A stretch of 64,000 nt of DNA from contig CM077166.1 of NCBI GenBank assembly GCA_039583875.1, positions 94,210,094 to 94,274,093 of the forward strand, in the 5' to 3' direction. Below the pieces are notes generated by a model. It made no database searches and had not been told where the DNA came from. It saw nothing but the letters and a program-made list of their open reading frames with translations. The stretch comes from Platanthera guangdongensis (lineage: Eukaryota; Streptophyta; Magnoliopsida; Asparagales; Orchidaceae). Shown one piece after another: positions 22,588-34,679 of the stretch (positions are counted from its first letter, which is position 1; each line of letters starts with the position of its first letter). A program made the translations under genes and the position numbers.

Positions 22588-24850
22588 ATGGCTCCTAGAA
22601 GCACTAGTGGATTTCTAGGGGGAGGTGAGTTCGTCCGTACAAGATTTTTTGAAGCATCTGTTAAGTTCATAAACGTTATACTAATGTTTGAGACTGCTGG
22701 ACTCTACTACGTCCAAGAATATCCATGCAAAGTTCTAGACAAAGAAGTTCTTGAATTTTTCCCGAATGCGAGCTCCAACACGAGGATATTATAATAAAGA
22801 GTAAAGTTCGTGGAATTGCCATTAAGGAGAAGGCCTCTCATCTCACCTAGCTCTTGAGGCTCCCAACTTGTGGAGAAGCAGATCACCTCGCCAAGGAGGA
22901 TTTCACAAGGGCTATGTTATTCTGTGGTTATCCTAGAGGTACAAAAGCGATCAAAAGAAAAGGAATGAACGAAGAAGGAAAGGTACTGTCATCTATTATC
23001 GAAAAAGTGCAGTTATGTAAGACTAGTTCACATGACTATCTATCTTCAGAAATGTTCAAGAATCTAGTAACAATCATCTGCAGAAAAAGAATGGACTCAG
23101 GTGCAATGATATTTGAGAAAATCGAGGACAGTCTCCGCACACCCAACTTTGGAAGGATTATCAGCATGTACCTGAATCAAATGGACTGTGACAAGTTCGA
23201 TATGAACAAAGGAGTGTCAATCCATCAGCTGAAGATGATTGACTCATATATCTTCTCAAGGTGGGATGGGAGGATCTTGAGGTAAGGGGGAGCCCTAAAA
23301 GTGGTTGTCGAGGATGAAGATCAAGCTCTTGAGGATTGGATTCCTACTCCACACCGTAGTGAACCCCTGATAGATTTTATGTAGGAGCTGAGGGGGATCG
23401 AGCTTTTACTTAAGTTGCACAAAGACCAGTTCCATTTCCATAGCTAGAGAATCTTCTGATAGAGGTTGCTCAGATTTCTCAGACCATTGTTGAGGAGTTA
23501 TTGGCTAATGTGGGGGATAATGATACTGATGTTGATGATGATTTGATCATGGATCACTATGAGATAGATGCTGCTGAGGAAATGATTATTGCTGATGAGA
23601 CCAAAGATACGGTTAATGCTACTGATGGGTCTAAGCTAGTTCCAACAGAGAATTTAATTGTCCATCTTCGAAAGAATGTTCCTACTTAATCTTCTGAGGG
23701 GGAGGTGACTATGCTCATAAAATCAATTACTACTGAGGTTGACAGGTTTTTCTGCAATATTGAGAAGAGAGTTGCAAAGGCAACAAGTATACCTCTAGTT
23801 CTTCCTGAGGAGGTAGTGGAGATTTGTGATGAGGAAGTAGATGCAGAGGAGCATACTCCTATCCTAGCTACTGCAGTGCCTTTGCTGAGGTCTAAAGCAC
23901 ATTTATCTCTAATTTATGAGTCTCTTAGAGAAGATCTACCTTCTCTCCCCCATATTGTTCAGAGACAGTTGCCACCACCGGTGCTCATAGTTCAATTTTA
24001 AAGATAATAGAGGTCATGTTGGAAAGATAGCAAGGACAGTTTTAAGCAACAACGAAGAATGTTCTAGACAAGGTGAAAGAGATTGAGAAGGTCGTTAACA
24101 GAGGCCTTGCTAAAGTTAAGAATCATATTGAAGCTCTTGACGCAAAGCTTGACCTACTATTTGTTGAGGGAGGAAAAGTTATAAAGCTGAACATGGATGG
24201 ACTCAAATATACCAAGGAAACTTTGGATAAAGTTGATACTAATGCAAAAACTATGATTGAAGTGCAAGATAATTCAATGGATCATTATGATGACAGCTTG
24301 CAAGCATATACACATTCTCTGGGTATAGAAGTCGGAAAGGGGAGGATTCCTTGGAAGCTCAGGTAGCAACTAAGGTCAATGAACTTGAAGCAGCAATGTT
24401 AGAAAATTTCAAAAGTGCAAATGACTAGAATTATAACAAATGTATGTGGCTAAATAGTCAGTTGACAGGACCTTAAGTACTTGTTGTGCCTGTAACAGCA
24501 CGTGATGAGACTCATCCTGTCCAGGATTACTCTCAGTTCTGGTTAGACCTATAAGATTTTTCTCAGTCTGATACTGCTGGTGCTACAGCTACTGAGGCTC
24601 CAAAGGTATAGTTTGTTGAAGACTTCCCCTTTAAAGTTCATAAGTGTAAAAGATATTGGGAAGGCCCATCTGCTCTCAGGTCAGAGCCTAATAGAGAAAT
24701 GGAAGTGGTTTGGAGTCCCACATCTAGAGGTATTATATTGGATACATTATCCTTGGTTGACATTGGTGGTGAAAAACATCAGCCCCACTATGATCAGGAA
24801 TAATGGAATAAGTACAAGCTGTCCTGCACAAAAAGGAGAATTCACATAAG
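22588..24850 (+). pseudogene. Envelope-like region of the copia element (decayed)
   Basis: Series of open pieces after pol: 22588-22794 (ATG start MAPRSTSG), 22854-23285, 23501-23689, 23705-24001, 24073-24366 and 24580-24849. The early part (RTRFFEASVKFI .. EVLEFFPNAS .. VRGIAI) has the look of the plant retrotransposon envelope-like or putative plant transposon protein family. The later part (EIEKVVNRGLAKVKNHIEAL onward, 24076-24360) is coiled-coil-like. Position between pol and the 3' LTR matches the Sirevirus envelope-like gene. Stops separate the pieces. I see no clear transmembrane segment or signal peptide. Family assignment is from pattern only. Confidence 0.5.
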
Positions 24851-25161
24851 AAATCATAGAAATGCTGATCTGATGCCTACACCCCTCCAAAGTACTTTCC
24901 AAAGCCAAAGACTTATTTTGACATACAGTGGCAGAAGAGTTAGAGCATGCTGGACCAATAATTATATTTTGTGTTGTGGTGAGTTGTGGGTTGCCCCCCC
25001 CCCAAACTTATATGTATATATAATTTTTATGACTGTCTTCGATTGCATGTTGGGTTTAGTTTTTGTAATCTTTTGAAGCCTTAATGTCTTATTATTTCAT
25101 TATTTTTATGTAAAATTCAACTCAGCTTATAAGGTTCTGACTTCTTCAACTAGGTGGAGAT
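24851..25161 (+). other. Copia 3' untranslated region and purine tract
   Basis: Mostly non-coding; contains a run of ten C (25006-25015 region). It ends with CTAGGTGGAGAT just before the LTR, the likely polypurine tract for plus-strand priming. Confidence 0.65.
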
Positions 25162-26875
25162 TGTTGGGTATTGTATCTACAATAACCCGGATTTGAAGAA
25201 GGTCCCAGTTAAACTAAGATGAATTATGACTGTATTTTATATTGCTTTTGAGGTATGTACATACAGGTTTTCATTACTAATTACACACCAATGTTAGGTT
25301 ACAGTGGGTCAGTAAATACTAGACTACATAATGTAATTCTTCATTTTGTAGGCCAAAGTGTTGACTCACGTGTAATCTCTCTATTTGGGTGTACTTCTAT
25401 CCCAAGTACATGAGAAGTCACATTGATGGTCGAGTATGGTTTGGAGTACTAGTGGAATTCGTCGATTATCAGCTTGATACTCGTCGAATTCATTGTGTAT
25501 TCTTATCCATACCCGTCGAATCCGTCGCTTATACTTAGGGAAATTCGCTGAGGAATTGAAAAATCTATTAAGTAAAATTTACTGAGTATCATCGTGCATA
25601 CTCATCGAATTCGTTGAATGTATCTAATGATCCTCCACAAATTCATTGAATATGCTAAGTGATACACGCCGAATTTGTTGAGTCCAGTCGACATTACTTA
25701 TCTAGATTTTCCCAAGTAAATTCATCGAGTATAAAAGCATTGAGTTCGTTGAGTTAACTCGACGATATTCGACGAATGCAGCCTATGGCATTGAGTGAGC
25801 AAAAGCATTGAGTGCAACAACATTGAGTGTGTTGACTCTTTCAGTTGATACTCCACAAATTCGTCGAGTATGCATGCTGATGATCGATGAATATGTCGAG
25901 TATGACTCCTCGCCATGGTGTTGAGTGACCAACCGGCATGTGATGATTTGGATAAGTCATTTTCATCGTATATCAAGATGTAATCGACGAGTATCATTAT
26001 AATACTCGACGAATTTGACTTGTTCATTTTGCCGATAATTTCTTCTACCATTCAGCGGTTCAGCCGGCCATGCAGAGTACCTTCTTGCTTTCGTTTTCAA
26101 AATATTCTTTATATTGTTAGATGAATATCTCTATAAATGCCAAGGGATATTTCTCTTAACTGCTAATCTTTTTATTATGCTATTTTGCTCTCTGATTTAA
26201 TACGAGAATAGTTTCCAAATCAACGATAGTTGCCTTCCTGTGTGTACGTGGATTTTCGATCGGCTGACAACCGCAAGAACTGCAATATCCGATCTTCTGC
26301 TATCTATACTTCTAGATTGCTGCCTTCTAAAGACTCATGTTCCTCCAAATTTAGATGAGTGAAGATTCAAGATTAAATATCTTAAAGATTTCAAGTTTCT
26401 GAGTTCTCTAAGTTCAAGATCAATTATTTTCGAAGAACGTCGGAAAGAAGTCTTCAGGTCTAGTGTAATATTGTTATAAGATTTATTTTCTCTTGTTGGA
26501 GAATTTTTTTCGAGTTTATAGATCCATTTATGGATCGAGTGAGAAGATATATTTGTGGATTGAGTGTGTAGATTCGTTTAAAGATCGAGTTATAGGAGCG
26601 GTTGTTCTCCGAGTGGTAGGAGCGTCGTCTCCGAGTTGTAGGAGTTGCGGCTCCGAGGTGTAAGATTTGACGGAATATGAGTTTGGTGAAGTAGCCGAAT
26701 CTATCCCTCATGGTGGATAGATGAGGCGGGAAAGTGGACGTACCCAACTCAGGGAACCACTATAAATCTCTATGTTTGTGTGCATGTTTTAAAGTGATTT
26801 TTATTCCATAAAAAAACACAAACATCACCTTTTCACCCACCTCTAGGTGATTTAGGTTGACGTTAGATACTTTCA
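25162..26875 (+). repeat. 3' LTR of copia element (full length)
   Basis: 1,714 bp from TGTTGGGTATTG to GATACTTTCA. Contains about ten ACTCGTCGAATTCGTCGA-type short inverted units (25480-26030), the GAGTTGTAGGAG block (26585-26665), and the terminal GGAACCAC and TTCACCCACCTCTAGG blocks. It is directly followed by satellite. Confidence 0.92.
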
Positions 26876-29457
26876 CTAGCAAACACCTGCTAATCTCTGC
26901 CAAAATAAATTTAAAAGCAGGTAAATTTAAAATATAATGCGAGTAGCTGATGTGAACTCACGAACACCTTCTATTCTCTACAAAAGAGAAGTTAAAAGCA
27001 TGTAAATTTAAAATATTACTCGAGTACCTGAAGTGAACTCGCGAACACCTACTAATCCTTGTGAAAAAGATGTTAAAAGAAGTTAAATTTAAAATATAAC
27101 GTGAGTACATTAAGAAAACCCACGAACACCTGCTAATCTCTACAAAAGAGAAGTCAAAAATAGGTAAATTTAAAATATAACGCGAGTATCTGAAGTGAAC
27201 TCCCGAACACTTGCTAATTTATACAAAAGAGAAGTCAAAAGCTTGTAAAATTAAAATATAACTTGAGTACCTAAAGTGAACTCACGAACACTTTCTAATC
27301 TCTGCAAAAGACAAGTCAAAAGAAGGTAAATTTGAAATGTAACATGAGTACCTGAAGTGAACCCACGAACTTTTGCTAATCTATGAAAAAGAGAAGTCAA
27401 AACTGTGTAAAATTAAAATATAAAGCGTATACCTGAAGTGAACTTGCGAACACCTGCTAATCTATGCAAAGGTGAAGTAAAACCATGAAAATTTAGAATA
27501 CACTACAAGTACCTAAAGTGAACTCGCGACACCTGCTAATCTCTACAATGGAGAAGTCAAATGCGTGTAAATTTAAATATAAGGCGAGTACCTGAATTGA
27601 ACTAGCGAACACCTACTAATCTCTGTAAAGGAGAAGTGAGAAGCAGGTACATTTAAAATATAATGTTAGTACCCGGAGTGAACTATCGAACACCTGCTAA
27701 TCTCTACGAAGATTAGTCAAAAATAAGTAAATTAAAAATATAACGTGAGTACCATAAGTGAACTCGCGAACACTTGCAAATCCCTACAAAATAGAAATCA
27801 AAAGTCAGTAAACTTAAAATATAATGCGAGTACCTGAAGTGAACTCTGAACACCTGCTAATCTCAGCAAAAGAGAAGTGAAAAATAGGTAAATTTAAAAT
27901 ATAATTCAAGTACCTGAAGTGAACTCGCATAGATCTGCTAATCCATGCAAAAGAGAAGTCAAAAGAAGGTAAATTTAAAATACTATGCGCGTACATGAAG
28001 TGAACTCGCGAACACCAGCTAATCTCAACAAAATAGAAGTCAAAAATAGGTAAATTTAAAATATAGTGCGAGTACCTGAAGTTAACTCGCATACACCTGC
28101 TAATCACTGTCAAAGAGAAGCCTAAAGAAGGTAAATTTAAAATACAACAGGCTACATGAAATGAACTTGTGAACACCTGCTAATATCTATAAAAAAGAAG
28201 TCAAAACAGGTAAATTTAAAACATAACACAAGTACTTGAATTGAACTCGTGAACACCAAATAATCTCAACAAAGGACAAGTGAAAAGCATGAAAATATAA
28301 AATAAAAGGCAAGCACCTGAATTAAACTCATGAACACATGATAATTTATGCAAATGGGAAGTCAAAAGCATGTAAATTTAAAATATAATGCGAGTACCTG
28401 AAGTGAACTCGTGAACGCCTGGTAATCTCAACAAAAGATAAGTCAAAAGAAGGTAAATTTAAAATATAACCCGTATACTTGAATTGAACTCGAGAACACT
28501 TGTTAATCTCTACAAAATAGAAGTCAAAAGCAGGTAAATTTAAAATATAACGTGAGTACCTCAATTATACTCACGAACACTTGCTAATATCTATAAAGGA
28601 TAAGTCAAAAGAAGGTAAATTTAAAATATAATGTAAGTATCTAAAATGAACACGTGAACACCTACTAATCTCTGCAAAAGAAAAGTCAAAAGCTGGTAAA
28701 TTTAAAATATAACGCGAGTATCTGAAGTGAACTTGCATACACCAGCTAATCTTTGTCAAAAAGAAGTCAAAAGAAGATAAATTTAAAATATAAGGTCACT
28801 CCCTGAAGTGAACTCACGAACACCTGCTAATCTTTGTCAATGAGATGTCAAAACAAGGTAAATTTAAAATATAATGCAAGAGTATGAAGAAAACTCGCAA
28901 ATACCTACTAATCTCTGCAAAAGAGAAGTCAAAAGCAGGTAAATTTAAAATATAATGTGAGTACCTTAAGTGAGCTTGCGAACACCTACTAATCTATGCA
29001 AAAGAGAAGTCAAAAACAGGTAAATTTAAAATATAACGCAAGTTCCTGAAGTGAACTAGAGAACACCTGGTAATCTCTGCAAAGAGAAGTCAAAAGTAAG
29101 ACAATTTAAAATATAATGTTAGTACCTTATGTGAACTCTGAATACCTACTAATATATACAAAAGCGAAGTCAAAAGCTGGTAATTTTAAAATATAATGTG
29201 TGTACCTGAATTGAACTCGTGAACACCTGCTAATCTCTACAACAAGAAATCTAAAGCAGGAAAATTAAAAATATAATGCGAGTACCTGAATTGAACTCGA
29301 GAACACCTACTAATCTCCCCAAAGGAGAAGTCAAAAGCAGATAAATTTAAAATATAAAGCGAGTACCTGAAGTTAACTCACGAACACCTTGTAATCTCTG
29401 CAAAAGAGAAGTGAAAAGAAGATAAATATAAAATATAATGCGAGTACCAGATGTGAA
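26876..29457 (+). repeat. 81-bp satellite, block 3
   Basis: About 32 monomers between the copia element and Tat-A. The segment around 28790-29140 repeats the same order of distinctive monomers (GCAAGAG..GAAGAAAAC, then CCTTAAGTGAGCTTG, then TTCCTGAAGTGAACTAG, then ATGTGAACT) seen again near 37290-37640 and 38340-38690. The last five bases (GTGAA) are the Tat-A target duplication. Confidence 0.95.
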
Positions 29458-31101
29458 TGTTGATGCACGGAAACGGCACCTGGGCACAGCTAACACGGAG
29501 GGGGTGTTCGGTCTCACAGGCTAGGAGAGGAAGAGGGAAGAAGGAAGCTTCTGAGTGCTCAAGAGTGGAGCAAACAGCTTGTCAAAGAGGGTTGCGGGGA
29601 TAGAGGAGAGGAGAAGCTTGATCAACAAAGAAGGTGACCAACAAAGGAGGAGGAGGTTGATCAGGAGCTGTCGAGTAGACAGTTAATATGACGGTTGTGC
29701 TTGCAGGTTGGGCCCGAGAAGAGCTGAGCCGAGATAGGCTAGAAGGAAAGAGAGAGGGATGCTAGCAGCGACAACAGCAGACTTCGCCCGCCGCGGCTTG
29801 AATCCCACTCTTGCGACGAGCTTTCCTTTTATTAATAGCTGGAGTTACAACTTGCTAGTACACCTTTACAAAAAGCAATAAAGGGGTACAAAGGGAAGCC
29901 GGCGGCTAAGGAGGAGGAATGCCAGAGGAGGCTGTGCGGACTGAAGATCCTAATCGGCAAGCCGCGCGGTTAAGGGAAAACTGGAGACCGCGCGGACTGT
30001 AGATTAGAGGACGGCAGGCCGCGCGACTAAGCAGAGAAGGGAGCGCGGTCTGCGGAATCGGAGTCCGCAGGAAACACTTGGCGACGAACCTCCAGGCGAC
30101 AGTGTGTGTCATATGAGAGGCATGGGGGCTATTTATAGGCCCGAGGAGGTAACGGCTTGTGGCGACGTTACCCCCGGTGAGACGGTAACTGAAGCGAGAT
30201 GGAGATGGAGTCTGCTGAGTCCGTAACAGATCGAGCGGACTGGGGCTTGCTTCTGGAGCTAGAGCTGCTGATGGCGAGCTGGAAGACTCAGTTGGCGGAC
30301 TGCGATGCAGGCTCACGGAGTACGCCACTGCTGAACTGAGAGCTGCATGGGGATGCAAGCTGAAGAGTCTGCAACGAGGGTATGCGGACTGGAACTGCTT
30401 TCTGAAAGATTTGCTAAGCGGCGGACTGGAAGGAGTCCGCAACTGCTGACTGAGTCCGCACGGAGGCTGCGGACAAAGGAGGAGTTGACCTCACTGCCGC
30501 TGAGAAATTGGTGTTGGCGAAGGAATGGGCGGACTGCATAGGGAGTCCGCCAAGTCTGCGACTGCTGCAAGGCTGAGTCCGCATATGCTGGAGATGGAGA
30601 GCCTGGTTGTTGGGGTTCAGCGATGAAGGCGGACAGGAAGTTTAGATTAAACTTCGAGTCCGCCCAGCTCGCGAGGGACTTGGAGTTTGCTGCTGGTCTT
30701 GTCGGGTAGCCGGAATTGGAGTCTGTGCCTTGCAGGCGGACTAAAGGAGTCGGCTGCCTATGCGGCTGGTGGCAAGGATTGAGCAGGCCTGTTGCCGGCA
30801 TGGGCGGATAGGAAGTTGAGTCCGGCAGAGAGAGACCTGCGGACACAACCTCGCGGTTAAGCTGAAAAGGGGGCGGCCTGCAGAAGCGGACTACGGAAGC
30901 AGTCCGCGGACTCTGTCGACCAAGGAAAGGCATGCGGCCTGGGGGTCAAGTCGCTGAGACCGTGCAGGCCACGCGGCCTGAGCGGACAGAGAATTTTGTC
31001 CGCCCAACCTAGGGCATCACGTCCTCCAGGAGGAACACCGGGGCAGGCCGCGATGAGCGAGATGGCTCCCTTGGGAAGGATCGCCGATTTTGGGGTTAAC
31101 A
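29458..31101 (-). repeat. 3' LTR of Tat-A
   Basis: 1,644 bp copy in the element's minus-strand sense, from TGTTGATGC to GGGGTTAACA on the plus strand. It contains repeated GCGGACTG and GAGTCCGC units and a TATTTATAG promoter-like box on the minus strand near 30130. Open frames on the minus strand (for example 30313-30933) fall inside the LTR in GC-rich repeats and are not supported as genes. Confidence 0.88.
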
Positions 31102-31122
31102 TAATCCCCGCACTTTTTTAAG
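31102..31122 (-). other. Polypurine-type tract of Tat-A
   Basis: On the minus strand, AAAGTGCGGGGATTA lies directly before the LTR. Tat-C has the nearly identical ATGTGCGGGGATTA before its LTR (49440-49455), so it is conserved. Confidence 0.6.
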
Positions 31123-31284
31123 TTCTGAAAAGAACTTCGAAAAAGTTGGAGACCCGCGAAAATCGTGATCCACCCCAACGGAAAGAGAAGTGGGGCAAGG
31201 AGAGATAGAACCTGAAGCCTCTCCTTAGGAGTCTGGTGCTGCCTGTCTATTTTCCTGCAAGAGGAAAGTTAAGGTACATCGAGT

Positions 31285-32020
31285 GTGTACCTGAGTTTTC
31301 CTTTGCAAAACGAAGAAGGTGTGTCTTCCACTAAGTTCTGCAAAATGGTAGTGAGAGGAAAACATAAAGGCATAATAACTTGCAAGTACCTGATGGAGGC
31401 TTGCAAGCACCTGTTATCCTCTGCAAAAAGGGAAGGATGAAGAGTATACAAGAAAGAAAAATGAGTTGCAAGTTCCTGGAAGGGACCTGCAAGTCTTTGC
31501 TAGTTTCTGCAAAGGAAGAGTTAAAAGGTATGCGCAGTATATGAAAGTAACTTGCAAGTACCTGAATGGAGCTTGCAAGTGTCGGTTGATCTCTGCAAAA
31601 TGAGAGTTAGGAACAAACATGATATATGTGTGTAATTCGCAAGTACCTGTGAAAAAACTTGCAAGGATCTGCTGATCTCTACAAGAAGAGAGTTAGGAGC
31701 AGGTATTGTATACAAAAATAAGCTGCAAGTACCTGGATATGACTTGGAAGTGTCTGCTAACCACTGCTAAGAAAAGAGTGAGCAGTAGATATAGGATAAA
31801 GAATTAAACTGCAAGTACCTGGATGAGGCTTGCAGATTCCTGTTGATCTCTACAAAGAGAAGAATTAGAAGCAGACAATATATATGAAAGGAGCTTGCAA
31901 TTACCTATGGAGAAGGCTTGCAAGGGTTTGCTAATCTCTGCAAGGAGAAGAGTTAGAAGCAAACAACATATAAAAATAACTTGCAAGTACCTGTGAAGAA
32001 AAGTCTTGCAAGTGTTAACT
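31285..32020. repeat. 86-bp tandem subrepeats within Tat-A, related to the satellite
   Basis: About eight to nine copies. GCAAGTACCTG recurs (with variants) at 31382, 31468, 31554, 31639, 31724, 31811, 31897 and 31983, spacings of 85-87. Unit pattern: GCAAGTACCTGAAT, GGAGCTTGCAAG, CTGCTGATCTCTGCAAA, GAGAGTTAGGAGCAGGTA, then an AT-rich tail. Block by block this matches the 81-bp satellite (GAGTACCTGAAG; GAACTCGCGAAC; CTGCTAATCTCTGCAAAA; GAGAAGTCAAAAGCAGGTA). Position near the 3' LTR is where Tat and Ogre elements commonly carry tandem repeats. Confidence 0.9.
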
Positions 32021-32975
32021 GTTGATGTGGCTGGATGGACATAAACAAAATGAATGCTGGAATCCTTTTGGTAGGTCAAATTAACATGTTCACCTATGAA
32101 AGAAGGCAATTGACAGAAAAGAGGTCTATACTCGAAAGGACTAAAGAAGGCGGGGTGCCACCATAGTTGTTCCCCGTGGGCCTTATGCATCGCTTTGCCT
32201 AAGAAAATCATCCCGATCATAGTCCTACTGAAAGCGGGCTAGTCGCGCATCTTCTAGGAGGGCACAAAAGAGAAAAGCAAGGAGAAGGATCCTGAGAAGG
32301 ATCTCTAGAAGCACTGCACTCTTGCATTGGGCACAAGCATCAATGATCAATGAGACTAATTGCACCAAGAGGCCTATAGCTTGTCTATGGACTGATCAGT
32401 GGAGTTGTGGGAACCCGAGAAGGCACGGATCGAGAGTACCAGAGAGTGTTCGGCAATCACAATTGTGAGATGATCGAAGAGACAAGGCTATGCTTGATTG
32501 CCATTACTTGTCAAGCAAAGATCATCGTAACTGTAATGTATCCTTCGCGAAGCACAGTAGAGCTAACACATGGGGCTCCCCTAGCACACAGTCTGTGTCA
32601 GATGCCGGCTAGGATCCTAAGTCTGAAGCCCAACATCGTGATTGAACGGCTCCCACTACACATATGGGTATACTCCCTCCATATGTGGTTGAAGCGGTTA
32701 TGCCAGAGAACATTCTACGGAGGGAACGTTTCAGACTTGGCGATATCTCATTGGCGTAGTGACCTCTTAGGCAAGGAGAGAAAAGGAGGAAGCAGCATCA
32801 CAAGAAGGGAACTGTGTCAGTACAAGATCCCAGATAAAAATTATGCTGAAAAGCAAGAATGGACACTGAGAAGTGTTTAGTAAAGTCAAAATGTCTGAAA
32901 ATAGAAAGAGCAAGGGTTGAGATAACCCATCAGGGTTGTGAGGAGCTTTGGAGGACTGTGAAGTCCATTGCTTGC
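32021..32975. other. Unassigned internal region of Tat-A
   Basis: Non-repetitive sequence between subrepeats and gag. A plus-strand open frame (32407-32880, 157 codons) and a minus-strand frame (31804-32220) exist, but neither shows a domain I recognise. This is where pol would lie in an autonomous relative, so it may be a decayed fragment of it. Confidence 0.35.
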
Positions 32976-34630
32976 TTAGAATAACCTTCCAAGCACACCC
33001 TCGTCGTCGGCATCAAAGCATTCGACAGCTTGGTTAACAATGAGGAGAGGAGGCTCTTCGACTAAGTTCACTCCTTTGGAGGAGCAAGGAACGTCTGCCA
33101 CTTCTTTGCCCTTTGAGGTTGCTGGTCCAGGGTGATCTTCTTCAAGAAGCAGGTCGCGCATCTTGCCCTGCCGGAGCATCCTTTGCATAAGCTGGCGGAG
33201 TTCTCGGCAGTCTTCTGTTAGGTGGTCTGATTCTTTGTGGAATTCACAATAAGGCTCTGAGCCTCTAGACCTTTGATCGGCTAGCTAGTAGGGCTTCTTA
33301 TAGCTGGCCCTGTCTTTCATGATTTGGCTTACTTCTTGCATGGCCTCGTCGAGATCAGACTCATGCAAGTAACTGTCTTGCTGCTGAACTGCTGCTGTTT
33401 GAGAAGACGGAGCTAGTGGTAGCAATGGGTCTTAAGCATGATCACGTCTCGGGAAGGAGTATCGAAGGCGTTGGAACCTTCTCTCCTTTCTTGAGTGAGT
33501 TGGGAAATGATTGTGAGGAGACCTCGGAGGCTGCTTATGAGAAGGATCTTTCTCTGATAAGAGCTTGGAGACGAAGCCTGGGTTGCTTTTTTGGCCTCAA
33601 ATGTACGAGTTGGCTAGAACAATCAACTCTTGGTATATCCTTGGAGTGTGGACATTGGTTTCAAATTTGAGAGGCCCTTCACGAAGACTGTGGATAAGAG
33701 CTACTTTGTACATTTCTTGATCGGTAATCTTGATGTCCAAAATCTCTCTTTGGAATCGATCAACAAACTGAGACCAGGTTTCATCACTGCGCTGCTTGAT
33801 CTCAAAGAGGGCTTCAGGACCGCCCTTTCTCTTAGTTGAGGTAGAGAATCTATGAAGAAACTCCCTTCGTAGATCAACGAAGGAAGTGATGGAGTGAGGA
33901 CGGAGGCCATAGAACCAGTCCCTCACTTGCCCATCAAAGGTAGTCACAAGGAGCTTGCACTTGGTTGCATCTGATAGAGTTTTGAGAGCAACACCCGATT
34001 CAAAAGCTTGAAGGTGCTTTACTGGATCAGTCTCCCCGGTATAGATGGGTAACCGGGGCTCTCTCAAGTTAGCTGGAGTAGGCTCATGGCGGACATTCTC
34101 TGTGAATGGTGAAGGTTCTTCTTGATCTCCTACAGCAAAAGGAAAGAAGGGGGCATAAGCTGCAGCTGCAAAAGAAGCAGGAGGATAAAAATGAAAAGTT
34201 TATGTAGGAGGACCAAAGGCAGGAGCTGCAGGGTAGGGGGAATTCCCTGAAAATTGAGAAACCTAGCAGGACTTCCCCGGGCTGCTTCCCGGAAGAAGTT
34301 TTGGCGGGTAGCAAATTCTTCATCTTGAGGTCGCAGAGGAGCTGCAGGACCTTGCGAGAAGGTTACTGTATAAGGAGGAGGATAGACTGGCGGGCAAGCT
34401 TGAGAATAAGCTTGCTGATGATCCGATGTTGGTGTTGGGTTGATTGGAGCAGCTGGAGCAGCTAGAGCTGTTGCTGGATGAGCGTCTAGCCATTGCGTGA
34501 TTGCAGCAAGAACTTTGTTGATCGCTTGGAACTGTTGAGCATTCTCACGGCGCGACTTCTCAAAGGCTTCCCAAAGAGGATCTTCACTAGGACTTGGTAC
34601 AATGTTCTCAGTTGGTTGGTGGTCTGACAT
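32976..34630 (-). pseudogene. gag: Tat-A gag (frameshifted)
   Basis: Minus-strand Gag starting at ATG 34630 (MSDHQPTEN), only ~30 nt from the primer site. The N-terminal part (34130-34630) has LWEAFEKSRRENAQQFQAIN then a Pro/Ala-rich linker. The capsid-type retrotransposon gag domain follows at 33597-34067 (LPIYTGETDPVKHLQAFESG, then DLRREFLHRFS and FVDRFQREIL). The C-terminal zinc-finger-like EFHKESDHLTEDCRELRQLM lies near 33184-33245, with the tail to 32976. The pieces are in different frames, so frameshifts break it. No protease follows. Confidence 0.82.
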
Positions 34631-34660
34631 GGTTAACTGTCGCTGTTCACCGTCTGATCG

Positions 34661-34679
34661 GATCTGAAGGTCGCGTGTT
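34661..34679 (-). other. Primer-binding-site candidate of Tat-A: internal tRNA-Phe match
   Basis: Plus-strand GATCTGAAGGTCGCGTGTT is identical over 19 bases to positions about 37-55 of plant tRNA-Phe(GAA), as I recall that tRNA. It ends three bases before the LTR edge. On the element's sense strand it is the complement, as a primer site should be. No TGG-type site for a tRNA 3' end is present beside the LTR. Tat-B and Tat-C have the same segment in the same place. Confidence 0.7.

Larger units (their letters stand above)
13584..26875 (+). mobile_element. Sirevirus-like Ty1/copia element, decayed
   Basis: About 13.3 kb with large LTRs (1,714 bp for the complete right copy), a methionine-tRNA primer site, copia-order genes (gag, protease, integrase, RT, RNase H), a long spacer, an envelope-like region and a purine tract before the right LTR. 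The combination of large LTR, copia pol order and an extra coding region after pol is characteristic of the Sirevirus lineage. The left LTR lacks its first ~320 bp, and no target duplication is visible, so the left end was deleted after insertion into the satellite. Numerous stops and frame changes show it is old. Confidence 0.88.

Noticed and set aside
30313..30933. 206-codon minus-strand frame in the Tat-A LTR, with a counterpart at 35360-35892.
   Set aside because: Both lie within the LTRs, consist of repeated AGTCCGC units, and are broken differently in the two copies.
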